Below are positions 56,882-64,000 of a stretch of 64,000 nt of DNA, in pieces. The notes below the pieces were generated by a model. It saw nothing but the letters and a program-made list of their open reading frames with translations. It had not been told where the DNA came from and made no database searches. Source of the stretch: Photobacterium galatheae. Lineage in GTDB: Bacteria; Pseudomonadota; Gammaproteobacteria; Enterobacterales; Vibrionaceae. The position numbers were made by a program, and so were the translations under genes. The DNA lies in assembly GCF_000695255.1 (NCBI RefSeq), contig NZ_JMIB01000008.1:1-64000 (forward strand), written 5' to 3'. Position 1 is the stretch's first letter. Each line of letters starts with the position of its first letter.

Positions 56882-57904
56882 TCAGCCAGACGAGTTAAAA
56901 TTGATCGGGATGGTGAATGTCAGGCGCACGCCATCAATACTGACCGGAGGCTTGGGCAAAGGCTCAGCCCGCTTGACCATCGCTTGCGCTTCCTCATCCA
57001 ATGAACGGGTGCCGCTGGATTTCACCAGTTTCACCGCCAGCACATGACCACTTCGGTCCATAGTGAATGCAATCACTGGCACCCCCTGATGGCCAAAACG
57101 TCTGGCCTGACGCGGATATTTTTTATGTCGCTCCAGATGCGCATGCAACAGGCGCTGCCAGGTCTGTTTCTGCCGGGCACCCTGCGGATTCAATTGCCCC
57201 TGCATGGGCGCTGAAACCGCCTCAGCTTTTTCAGGCGCTTTCACGCCTTTCGGTGCGCTGGCCGCTTTTGCGGCAGAAGCGAGTTGAGCGTGCTCTGCCG
57301 GTTCTGCCGTCTCAACAGGTTTCGGAGGCGGTGGCTCTACCGCTTGTTGCTCGGTGGGTTGTTCAGTAAGCGGACTTCGCGCGACTTCGGCCGCAACGGG
57401 CTTCGGCTCAGGGGTGACCTCTGGTGTGAGTACAGGTTCTGGAACCTGTTCAGGAAACTGTTCAGAGACCTGTTCAGGGACAGGCTCAGTCAGCGCGGTT
57501 TGAGAAGCGTTTTCCTGACGGTACAAAGGCGATGACTTCTGCGCAACGGGAAGTGCCACATTGTCTTTACTGGCGGGTTTAATGGGCCGTTCATGTTGTG
57601 TCGCTTCCTGCGGCGGTTTCACTTCAGCCGTTTCAACCGGCTTCGTCGGTGTGCGCTGCACCTGCGACTCTGCCGGGGGCTGTTCGCTCTGATTCTCATC
57701 CGGTGAGGCCAGCGGCATCACCAGAGACACCGCCATTGGCGCAGCGGCCGGTGCCGCAGGCAAGGAATGAACCGATGGCTGCCACCAGTGTGCGGCAACC
57801 ACACCGCCATGCAGGAACAGGCTGGCAAGAAAGCCCGCCAGCAACCAGCAACGGCTGGCATCCAACCCGCGACAGCCGCTGTCGTATCCGGCCAGTTCAC
57901 TCAT
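56882..57904 (-). CDS. tonB: TonB energy-transducing protein
   Basis: A 340-residue TonB. One N-terminal membrane helix (about 20-42, CWLLAGFLASLFLHGGVVAA) anchors it in the inner membrane. A long Pro/Glu-rich stretch (about 65-225, with PEQVPEPVLTPEVTPEPKP) spans the periplasm. The C-terminal domain (about 250-340) carries YPRQARRFGHQGVPVIAFTMDRSG, which contacts TonB boxes of receptors. It overlaps exbD by 4 bp and is last in the exbB-exbD-tonB operon. Confidence 0.93.
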   Translation of the reverse strand: MSELAGYDSGCRGLDASRCWLLAGFLASLFLHGGVVAAHWWQPSVHSLPAAPAAAPMAVSLVMPLASPDENQSEQPPAESQVQRTPTKPVETAEVKPPQEATQHERPIKPASKDNVALPVAQKSSPLYRQENASQTALTEPVPEQVSEQFPEQVPEPVLTPEVTPEPKPVAAEVARSPLTEQPTEQQAVEPPPPKPVETAEPAEHAQLASAAKAASAPKGVKAPEKAEAVSAPMQGQLNPQGARQKQTWQRLLHAHLERHKKYPRQARRFGHQGVPVIAFTMDRSGHVLAVKLVKSSGTRSLDEEAQAMVKRAEPLPKPPVSIDGVRLTFTIPINFNSSG

Positions 57905-58392
57905 GAAGATTGCCCTGCTCCGTGCGCCAGCTCTTTCTGAACCAGTTCTTTCTGATCCAGCTCTGTCTGATCCAGTCCTGTCAGCTCCAGTCCTATCAGT
58001 GCAATTTGCAGATAGCCCGCCTGTCCCAGCTGATTCATCACCTGCATCAACTGCGCATAGGTCAGCGACTGATCCGCACGCAGATAAACCCGCTGTTGTT
58101 TATCCGGCAGGGCCGCGGCCATCGCTTGCGCCAGTGCCGCCAGCGGTACGGTTTGATCCTCACCCAGCGTCAGGGTCATATCTTTCTGAACCGTCAGATA
58201 GAAAGGCTTGTCTGGCATGGGCTGTGGCTCAGCGGAAGCGCTGGGCAGATCAACCGGCACGCTCACTGTCGACAAGGGTGCCGCCACCATGAAAATGATC
58301 AGCAGCACCAGCATGACATCAATGAAAGGCGTGACATTGATGTCATGATTTTCAACCAGTTCGTCACTGTCAGTGTGGGTTTGAAACGCCAT
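57901..58392 (-). CDS. exbD: ExbD proton-channel component
   Basis: A 163-residue inner-membrane protein with one helix (about 22-42) containing the essential Asp in NVTPFIDVMLVLLIIFMVAAP. The periplasmic domain follows the family pattern. The C-terminus is extended by a pentapeptide-periodic tail (about 138-158, such as LDQTE, LDQKE, LVQKE), encoded by a 15-bp tandem repeat. It is 3 bp after exbB and overlaps tonB by 4 bp (ATGA). Confidence 0.92.
   Translation of the reverse strand: MAFQTHTDSDELVENHDINVTPFIDVMLVLLIIFMVAAPLSTVSVPVDLPSASAEPQPMPDKPFYLTVQKDMTLTLGEDQTVPLAALAQAMAAALPDKQQRVYLRADQSLTYAQLMQVMNQLGQAGYLQIALIGLELTGLDQTELDQKELVQKELAHGAGQSS
57928..58002. repeat. 15-bp tandem repeat, five units, at the exbD 3' end
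   Basis: Five imperfect 15-bp units, each beginning with CAG at 57928, 57943, 57958, 57973 and 57988 (for example CAGCTCTGTCTGATC), lie in the exbD frame. Changes in copy number would keep the frame. Confidence 0.85.
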
Positions 58393-58395
58393 GAG

Positions 58396-59400
58396 TCACC
58401 CCGCTTTCTGCATCGGCTGAGGTTCAGCAAACTGTGTCTCCCCGGTCGATTGCCGATCCAGATCCCGGCTGATCAGCACCAGTAAGGCCACTGAAATATC
58501 CGCCAGCAGTGCTTTATAGCCCTGAATCGCCCGGGTGAAATGGTTATAGATGACCACCGCAGGAATCGCAGCGACCAGACCGATGGCCGTCGCAAGTAAC
58601 GCTTCAGCAATCCCGGGCGCTACCACGGCCAGATTCGTGGTCTGGGTTTCAGCAATGCCGATAAAAGCATTCATAATGCCCCACACCGTGCCGAACAGAC
58701 CAACGAAAGGGGCCACGGAGCCGACCGTTGCCAGCACGCCGGTGCCTTGGCTCATCCGGCGACCGGCGGAGACCTGCACCCGATCCAGCCTCGCCTGTAC
58801 CCTTTCTTTGATCCCGCCTTCGCTGGCTGCCCCAAGCGCTGACAGGCGCAGCTCGTGCCGGGCAGCGTGGATCAGCGCCATACCCATCCCTTTGCCCGTC
58901 TGTGTATTGTCGGCCCCGTCTTCCAGCGTGTCAGCCACCACCAGTGTCTGCAAAATCCGCCGCGCATGGCGGTTCGCCGTGTAAATCTGTAACTGCTTGG
59001 CCACACCAATCGCCCAGGTCAGCAGGGAAGCCGACAGCAGCAGGATCATCACCGACTTCACCACCCAGTCAGCCGCCAGATACATCCCCAATGGAGATAA
59101 ATCCATGCCGGCATGGGTTTTCGCCTGATGCGCCACCGCTAATTGCACAGCTTCTGATTGCGTAACATCTGGCTGCACGCCTTCTGGTGGTGCAGCTTGG
59201 TTCACCGACAGGCCCGACTGCGGATCCAACGTCTGAACGTCAGCAGGCACAGGCACAGAAACAGCACCTGCGCTGATTTCAGAAGTCGGCGCAGTTTCCG
59301 CCTGTGCGAAGCTCTGGCAAGACAGCCATATTCCCGCCAGAAACATGGCTGCCATCCTGACGCGCGCTCGCCCGGATCGCCACCCAAACATTTGATTCAT
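58396..59400 (-). CDS. exbB: ExbB proton-channel component
   Basis: Inner-membrane partner of ExbD that uses the proton gradient to energise TonB. The product is about 334 aa, with an N-terminal signal-like sequence (about 16-35), a periplasmic stretch and three membrane helices. The conserved core GVLATVGSVAPFVGLFGTVWGIMNAF and IAEALLATAIGLVAAIPAVVIYN are in the C-terminal half. The start is uncertain: ATG 59400 has AAAGGG very close upstream; ATG 59412 is also in frame. First gene of exbB-exbD-tonB. Confidence 0.9.
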   Translation of the reverse strand: MNQMFGWRSGRARVRMAAMFLAGIWLSCQSFAQAETAPTSEISAGAVSVPVPADVQTLDPQSGLSVNQAAPPEGVQPDVTQSEAVQLAVAHQAKTHAGMDLSPLGMYLAADWVVKSVMILLLSASLLTWAIGVAKQLQIYTANRHARRILQTLVVADTLEDGADNTQTGKGMGMALIHAARHELRLSALGAASEGGIKERVQARLDRVQVSAGRRMSQGTGVLATVGSVAPFVGLFGTVWGIMNAFIGIAETQTTNLAVVAPGIAEALLATAIGLVAAIPAVVIYNHFTRAIQGYKALLADISVALLVLISRDLDRQSTGETQFAEPQPMQKAG

Positions 59401-59444
59401 ATCCCTTTCCATTCTGGTATTTCCCTGTTCATCAGACGTGACCC

Positions 59445-59497
59445 GACACGCCCGGCAAATCGTGCGTGTCTGTCATGAGCGCCTATCGTGCGTGTCT
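59445..59497. promoter_or_regulatory. Repeated GCGTGTC elements upstream of exbB
   Basis: ATCGTGCGTGTCT occurs twice as a direct repeat (59459-59471 and 59485-59497, 26 bp apart), and GACACGC (59445-59451) is the inverted form of its core. A hairpin can form between 59445-59451 and 59464-59470. The set lies 45-100 bp before exbB, a likely operator position; the binding protein is unknown. Confidence 0.5.
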
Positions 59498-59569
59498 ATG
59501 TAGAGATACCGAACGAGCAGAGCAAATCCGTAATCGGATACCGAATTTTTTTCAGAATTTTTGATCGGG

Positions 59570-61060
59570 TCAGAAACGCTTTTCGATTTTCAGACTCACC
59601 TCGCTTTGGTCATGGCTGTACAGCCAGTCCACATTACTGCTGACCCGGTTGTGCGCTAGCGTCAGCACTGGTGTCAGATCCCAAAAACGTAATCCGGTGA
59701 AACGGGTTTCCAGCGTGTAGCTTTGCTCATCGTCTTTTCGGGTCGCTTCCAGCAAAGGACTGTAGGCCTGATATTCCCGCTGCCGGAACGACGTGAAGAG
59801 TGAGGTTTCAATCCCCACCTCCCAAGAACGCTGAACACCAAGCCGGACGCCTTTCATCTGATAGGCATGCACAGCTTGTTGCGCGTGTTTATCCGTCCAG
59901 TCCAGTCCGCCAAACAGCAGCCACTGTCCCGGCAACTGGTGCCAGAGCGTGGCATACCCGGCGTATTGCCAGCCGGATTGAACATCCAGCCCGTCAGGCA
60001 GAAATTGCAGATCTTTCGCCTCAGCTTCCAGCTTAAAGGCCGTGGCTGCCGAGAAGAGATACAGCCCGCTCAGCTTGCCGCCCCAGGCCTGATAGAGCGC
60101 ATCGTTTCCTTGCGTGCGGTATTCAAACAAAGGTGCTGCGAACAACTGATAGTTGGCGGTGTGATAGCTGTAACCCAGATAGCTCAACAGGGTATGTTCA
60201 TTGTACGGACTGTGGTGAATATAGTTCTCGCCATAAGCCAGACCAAGAAAGCTGATGCCATGATGGCCGCTCAGGGAAATGCGTTTATTCAGACTGGCTT
60301 CAAAGGTCGTGCCGTATGCCGATTCGGCTGTCGGTGTTTTCCGCTCCACCAGGCACTCGCCATTCGGCATCAGGAGTAAGCAGGTATAACTTTCTGAAGA
60401 GAGATTCAGATTATTGTTGAAGCCGGGCCCGAAAGAAAGCGCGCCCTGCCAGCTATCCCGGTATGCCAGCGCCTGAGAAAAAGCATCGACCGTTTTCATG
60501 ACTCCCTGCGCTTTGGGGTCATGAATGGGCAGAGCGACGCGAATGTCTTCAAACAGCCTCAGGGCATCGCGGTTTTTCTGGTTTTCGAACAACACACGCG
60601 CCAGTTCAAGCTGACCCGGCAGAAAATCCGGCTGTAACTGCAACAGCGCCCGGTATGACTGTTCTGCCTGTGCGAATTCACCGTCTGAGCGGGCTAACGC
60701 CCCCTGTGCATAGTGCACCAGCATCATGTCATGGCCGGGCAGTGCCAGATAGCGGGTCAGAAAGCCGCGAACCGCCACCCAACGCCGGGATTTGACCGAC
60801 AGATAAATCGCCTGTCCCAGTGCGTTCAGGTTGTCCTCAACCTGATATATCTGGCCGTCAATGACCAGTGCTTCGGCCTGTTCACGGGCCTGTTCTTCTT
60901 CCAGCAGGCTTTGTTCTTTCTCCCGGGCTTGCAGGCTGGTGTTCTGTTCCAGACGGAGATTGGTATCCGGATCGGCGTGGGCCATCTGCGCCACAAATAA
61001 AAATGAAAGCAAAGCCAGACCGACGACTGAGGACAGGCGGCTCAAATACGGTATCAACAC
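59570..61060 (-). CDS. Slam-type outer membrane translocator (surface lipoprotein assembly modulator)
   Basis: Slam proteins move specific lipoproteins or small soluble proteins across the outer membrane. The 496-residue product has a signal peptide (about 1-29, AHA-DP), a periplasmic TPR-like part (about 60-195; MMLVHYAQGALARSDGEFAQAEQSYRALLQL is cited in part: residues AQGALARSDGEFAQAE) and a C-terminal 14-strand-type beta barrel (about 215-496) ending VSLKIEKRF. GTG 61060 with AGGTG upstream is chosen; the in-frame ATG at 61171 gives no signal peptide. Its cargo is probably the gene just upstream. Confidence 0.87.
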   Translation of the reverse strand: MLIPYLSRLSSVVGLALLSFLFVAQMAHADPDTNLRLEQNTSLQAREKEQSLLEEEQAREQAEALVIDGQIYQVEDNLNALGQAIYLSVKSRRWVAVRGFLTRYLALPGHDMMLVHYAQGALARSDGEFAQAEQSYRALLQLQPDFLPGQLELARVLFENQKNRDALRLFEDIRVALPIHDPKAQGVMKTVDAFSQALAYRDSWQGALSFGPGFNNNLNLSSESYTCLLLMPNGECLVERKTPTAESAYGTTFEASLNKRISLSGHHGISFLGLAYGENYIHHSPYNEHTLLSYLGYSYHTANYQLFAAPLFEYRTQGNDALYQAWGGKLSGLYLFSAATAFKLEAEAKDLQFLPDGLDVQSGWQYAGYATLWHQLPGQWLLFGGLDWTDKHAQQAVHAYQMKGVRLGVQRSWEVGIETSLFTSFRQREYQAYSPLLEATRKDDEQSYTLETRFTGLRFWDLTPVLTLAHNRVSSNVDWLYSHDQSEVSLKIEKRF

Positions 61061-61096
61061 GATTTCACCTGATGGTATACAACTTGATGACAGAAC

Positions 61097-61161
61097 AAAA
61101 AAACAGGCGCAGCGAACACCCGCTGCCCCCGTGTCATTCAGCAGGGTCTGCACACAGACCC
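61097..61161 (-). terminator. Hairpins between the cargo gene and the Slam gene
   Basis: On the minus strand, GGGTCTG-TGTG-CAGACCC (61144-61161, perfect) lies 14 bp past the cargo stop. GCAGCG-GGTGTT-CGCTGC (61109-61126) follows, with a seven-T run (61097-61103) five bases later. The second looks like a leaky terminator that would let cargo be made in excess over the translocator. Confidence 0.6.
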
Positions 61162-61174
61162 CAGCATCCATCGC

Positions 61175-61885
61175 TTACTGCTTGGTTCCGCCGAAAGCGG
61201 TGTCGAAGATTTTTGCATCCCCTGAAAATTGTGCAATCCCCGCCAATGCCGCTGCATGATTGCCAAAGAAATGACCTTTTGCTGTGCCGCTGGCTGGGCC
61301 GACCGTGGCTGTCCCGTTAAAGGCAGCGGTGGCACTGTTGATGGTCGCATTCACCCCCAGCGTATACTGGCTGTTGGCAATCGAACCTTGCAACGTATTG
61401 TTGGTGAAGTTCGCTGTGAAAGTCCCATTCAGGTCATTGCTGCCAGAGAACTTGTTCACCCCTTTCACCGCATAGGTCGCCGTGCCGCTGGTCGGTAGTG
61501 TGGTACCCGTGGTATCGCCCACGTAATAAACCGTCCGATCGGCATCACTGCTGATATCACTCGCCCACTCCCCGAACCAGACATCACCAGCCCCGACTTT
61601 GGCAAAGTTGAAGTTGCCCATCCTTGAGTGGCCGCCACCCAGCACATAAACGCCGTTTTGCACGCGGCCATAATTTTTCAGGGCCTGAAAATCAACTTTT
61701 TGCGCGGTGGAACCCATCGATGCAGCCCCAATACCTGCACGACCTGCGACATGCGGCCCGGCATTCAGATTCGATTCTCCCACCAGAATCTGAGTGTTGT
61801 CACTTTGGGTGCCGACAATATTGGCCTGGGCAGCGCCGCTGATGCAGGCAGAAAGAACAGCAAGAGTGATGACAGCTTTTTTCAT
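61175..61885 (-). CDS. Slam-dependent secreted protein, hemophilin/TbpB-barrel-like
   Basis: A 236-residue exported protein. The signal peptide (about 1-20) could be cut by signal peptidase I after AQA; LSAC at 11-14 also fits a lipobox, so surface lipidation is possible. The first half of the mature part is Gly-rich with HSRMGNF and VWFGEW; the second half (about 120-236) has repeated beta strands and ends with GHFFGNHAAALAGIAQFSG, like the C-terminal barrel of transferrin-binding protein B and of hemophilins. His residues near VAGRAG, GGGHSRM and GHFFGNH are candidate heme ligands. Lies between a TonB-dependent receptor and Slam. Ligand not known. Confidence 0.75.
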   Translation of the reverse strand: MKKAVITLAVLSACISGAAQANIVGTQSDNTQILVGESNLNAGPHVAGRAGIGAASMGSTAQKVDFQALKNYGRVQNGVYVLGGGHSRMGNFNFAKVGAGDVWFGEWASDISSDADRTVYYVGDTTGTTLPTSGTATYAVKGVNKFSGSNDLNGTFTANFTNNTLQGSIANSQYTLGVNATINSATAAFNGTATVGPASGTAKGHFFGNHAAALAGIAQFSGDAKIFDTAFGGTKQ

Positions 61886-61920
61886 GTTACATATCCTTAT
61901 TGATGTTTGAGATGGCTCAT

Positions 61921-61943
61921 GAAGGCCGCATGTTGCGGTCTTC
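61921..61943 (-). repeat. Hairpin between receptor and cargo genes
   Basis: GAAG-G-CCGCA and TGCGG-T-CTTC form a 9-10-position stem with loop TGT and one G-T pair. It lacks a T tract, so it may be an RNA processing or stability element that raises cargo mRNA relative to the receptor. Confidence 0.5.
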
Positions 61944-62003
61944 AATGGGTATACCGAACCACGACTTCAAACCCGTAAAACCATTTGCAATTTTTTCTGT
62001 CCG

Positions 62004-64000
62004 TCAGAAATTCACCTGCAGTTTCACTTTCACCGTCCGCCCCGGAGCCGGCACGCTGGAGCGTACCAATGGGTCGATGTAATAGAGATCGGTCAGGTTG
62101 GTGCCGATCACTTCCAGCGCCAGCGCATCATTGAAACGGTACTGGGCATAAGCATCGAAGGTTAAAGCGTCATCCCGCGCTAATGCTTCTTCATGTTGAC
62201 TGCCCGGTATGTAGACCGTACGCAATCCGGTTTCCATCCGGCGGTTGAAGAAACGTCCACCGATATTCAGATTCACCGAGTATTCCGGGATCGCCTGATC
62301 CGTCAGATATCCCCCTTCAAACCCGGCATGGACACAATCCGGCGTCGAACCGTTGAAATCAGACAAAATCGCCAGACTTTCATCACAGACTTCATTTTTC
62401 AGCAGATAAGAGAGACTGAGATCGGAGAAGAAACCACCGTTGTCATACCGACTCTGGAATTCCAGTCCTTCCAGCGTTTGCTGATCGATGTTGTAAAAAC
62501 GCATCATATTGCCCGACCGCTCAATCACATCTTTGGTTCTGTGATGGAAGTAAGTCAGTTTAAGATCGGCCTCATCAAAGTTCTGAATGAAAGCAACCTC
62601 ATGGTTATAAGCATGCTCCGGCTCTAAGCCTGTATAGGGGTTATTGTTGGCGGAAAAGCCCAGTGTGCTTTCAAACATACTCGGAAAACGAACGGCCTCG
62701 GTATAGCGGTAATACATCCGACTGGTCTCTGTAAACATCAAGGTTGCCGACAATGCCGGCACCCAGGCATCTCCTTTCTTCTTTCCACCCGTGATTTGCT
62801 TGTCATAAGCCCCGACCGGCGCTCCGCTTTGAATACATGAACCTTCGATGTAATTCGCCTGTGCCTGCTGGGCTATCAGGCAAGGATTGTTTTCCCGGCT
62901 GTAGCGGCCTTCCCCATCGTGAAGCCACTCATTCCCTTCATGTTTGACCTCATAAGTCGTAGTGCTGCGGGCTTTCTCATACATCGCCGCTTCTTCTTCC
63001 GGCGTCACCGGTGGTTTCCCCAGCATCTGATTAATGAAATTCTTCAACACAATGTCTTCTGCAACAGCCGCAATATTCTGCGCAATCTCTTCCGGGGTAT
63101 ATTTTTCAAGGGTTTTATAAGACAGTAACATCCCCTTATCTGCGGCATGCTCTTTGGTGAACCGGCTGTCTCCGGCGGCCATCCGATCCGACAGAAAATC
63201 ATCAATAGCCCAATAATTTTTGTAACTCGCGCCTGCCGTGAAACGCAGATAATCGACCGGCTGCCACTGGAAATTGAACTGCCCTTCATACTCCTGACGA
63301 CGCCCTTCCCGCGGCCAGTGACGCCAGCCATCGACCGCCCCGCGGTATTCATCATCAGAGCGCAGTTTATGGTACTGATATCGCCCGGACAGCGTCAGAC
63401 CCAGTGTATCGGTCAGCCACATCTGATTACTGAGATCAAAACCGATCCGACTGTCTTTGGCATTGGTCGCCGCCGTATTACGCAGCAGCGGGCTGGCTCC
63501 CGGGGTTGGATCGGCGATGTCGACCCGATTGGCAAAATTTGGAAAACCACCCGCGGTGTTGGTATCGCTGACGGTATACGTGGTCCAGAGATTGGATGTC
63601 AGATTGATATAAGGGTTGTCCGGCTGCCAGGCATAGCGGAGATTGTAAGCCTGTGTTTCGACATGACTGAGCGGCCACTGCGCCATTTCACCCTTTGCGC
63701 CGATATTCCCGGAGCGGCTGGCCATAATTTCGCCATAAGTGGCATCGGTATACCGGGCGCCCATTTCCAGCGTTTGCTGATCCACCAGATTGAATTTGGC
63801 TTTCAGCAGATAAGATTCCAGCTCACTCGAGGTATTGGGCACTTCATAACCGGGTCGCTGCCGCTTGGCAAGCGAGCGCGGGTCAATCCGGGTCATGAAC
63901 TGTTCATCTTGAGCGGAATGATCGTAAAAATCCGCCCCCCGGGTGCCGCTATAGTAGTTCCCTTTGTTGCGGTATGCATAAGCTGCCAGGAACTCATAAC
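62004..64000 (-). CDS. TonB-dependent outer membrane receptor (5' end beyond the window)
   Basis: At least 664 residues of a TonB-dependent receptor, open to the window edge; the plug domain and TonB box lie outside. The first visible residues (YEFLAAYAYRNKGNYYSG) are typical of the stretch after the plug. Barrel strands alternate throughout, with YRYTEAVRFPSMFES and NPYTGLEPEHAYNHEVAF being the hallmark receptor motifs. It ends LTDLYYIDPLVRSSVPAPGRTVKVKLQVNF (final Phe), cited only by its key PAPGR and terminal NF. A long loop with ENNPCLIA and SCIQSG may hold a disulfide. Neighbours suggest it takes its ligand from the Slam cargo. Confidence 0.9.
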   Translation of the reverse strand, partial: YEFLAAYAYRNKGNYYSGTRGADFYDHSAQDEQFMTRIDPRSLAKRQRPGYEVPNTSSELESYLLKAKFNLVDQQTLEMGARYTDATYGEIMASRSGNIGAKGEMAQWPLSHVETQAYNLRYAWQPDNPYINLTSNLWTTYTVSDTNTAGGFPNFANRVDIADPTPGASPLLRNTAATNAKDSRIGFDLSNQMWLTDTLGLTLSGRYQYHKLRSDDEYRGAVDGWRHWPREGRRQEYEGQFNFQWQPVDYLRFTAGASYKNYWAIDDFLSDRMAAGDSRFTKEHAADKGMLLSYKTLEKYTPEEIAQNIAAVAEDIVLKNFINQMLGKPPVTPEEEAAMYEKARSTTTYEVKHEGNEWLHDGEGRYSRENNPCLIAQQAQANYIEGSCIQSGAPVGAYDKQITGGKKKGDAWVPALSATLMFTETSRMYYRYTEAVRFPSMFESTLGFSANNNPYTGLEPEHAYNHEVAFIQNFDEADLKLTYFHHRTKDVIERSGNMMRFYNIDQQTLEGLEFQSRYDNGGFFSDLSLSYLLKNEVCDESLAILSDFNGSTPDCVHAGFEGGYLTDQAIPEYSVNLNIGGRFFNRRMETGLRTVYIPGSQHEEALARDDALTFDAYAQYRFNDALALEVIGTNLTDLYYIDPLVRSSVPAPGRTVKVKLQVNF

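Noticed and set aside
1..64000. CRISPR arrays, insertion sequences, rRNA operons
   Set aside because: No regularly spaced direct repeats, transposase genes with terminal inverted repeats or rRNA sequence were seen.

Overview
The window is a chromosomal segment of a gamma-proteobacterium, most probably Vibrionaceae (Photobacterium- or Vibrio-like). This rests on gene order seen here: rraB / argF / pyrBI / ridA, the nudF-yqiB-cpdA-yqiA-parE-parC block opposite tolC, glnE-hldE near ygiF, and cca-uppP-folB-plsY-tsaD / rpsU-yqeY-dnaG-rpoD followed by tRNA-Ile(CAT). These are arrangements known from Vibrio and E. coli. The genus is inference; no 16S gene is present.

Layout. 1-4.4 kb: M48 peptidase and DUF898 membrane protein, a small DUF2061 protein, a MarR-GNAT fusion and rraB. 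4.5-9.1 kb: argF with ARG-box-like operators, the pyrBI operon behind a leader-peptide attenuator, a putative lipoprotein serine protease and ridA. 9.1-19.2 kb: idi, plsC, topoisomerase IV (parC, parE), yqiA, cpdA, yqiB, nudF, then tolC. 19.3-28.1 kb: hldE, glnE, a chemoreceptor, a K+-channel-like protein and the triphosphatase ygiF. 28.5-43.4 kb: DUF47 protein plus Pit phosphate transporter, the SH3 protein ygiM, an ExeA-GspB fusion, cca, uppP, folK, folB, plsY, tsaD and the macromolecular synthesis operon. 43.58 kb: tRNA-Ile2.

From about 43.86 to 47.33 kb, just after the tRNA, the DNA becomes AT-rich and carries accessory genes: an orphan 128-residue protein, and a lipoprotein overlapping a secreted serine-hydrolase-like protein. 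A porin, a WYL regulator with a small ABM-like protein, a Crp-type regulator and an SDR enzyme follow.

The right end (52-64 kb) is the most distinctive part. A periplasmic thiol-redox cluster (CcdA/DsbD-like membrane protein, TlpA-like thioredoxin, double-thioredoxin-fold protein) lies divergent from a CadC-like membrane-bound regulator with a long TPR-like periplasmic part. Then come co-oriented genes for a TonB-dependent receptor (cut by the window end), a small secreted protein with a TbpB-like C-terminus, a Slam-type outer-membrane translocator, and ExbB-ExbD-TonB. I read this as a complete surface-protein-assisted nutrient uptake locus, probably for heme or another metal compound and resembling hemophilin systems: the cargo is exported by Slam, captures the ligand and passes it to the receptor, which is energised by the dedicated TonB complex. 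The ligand is inferred only.
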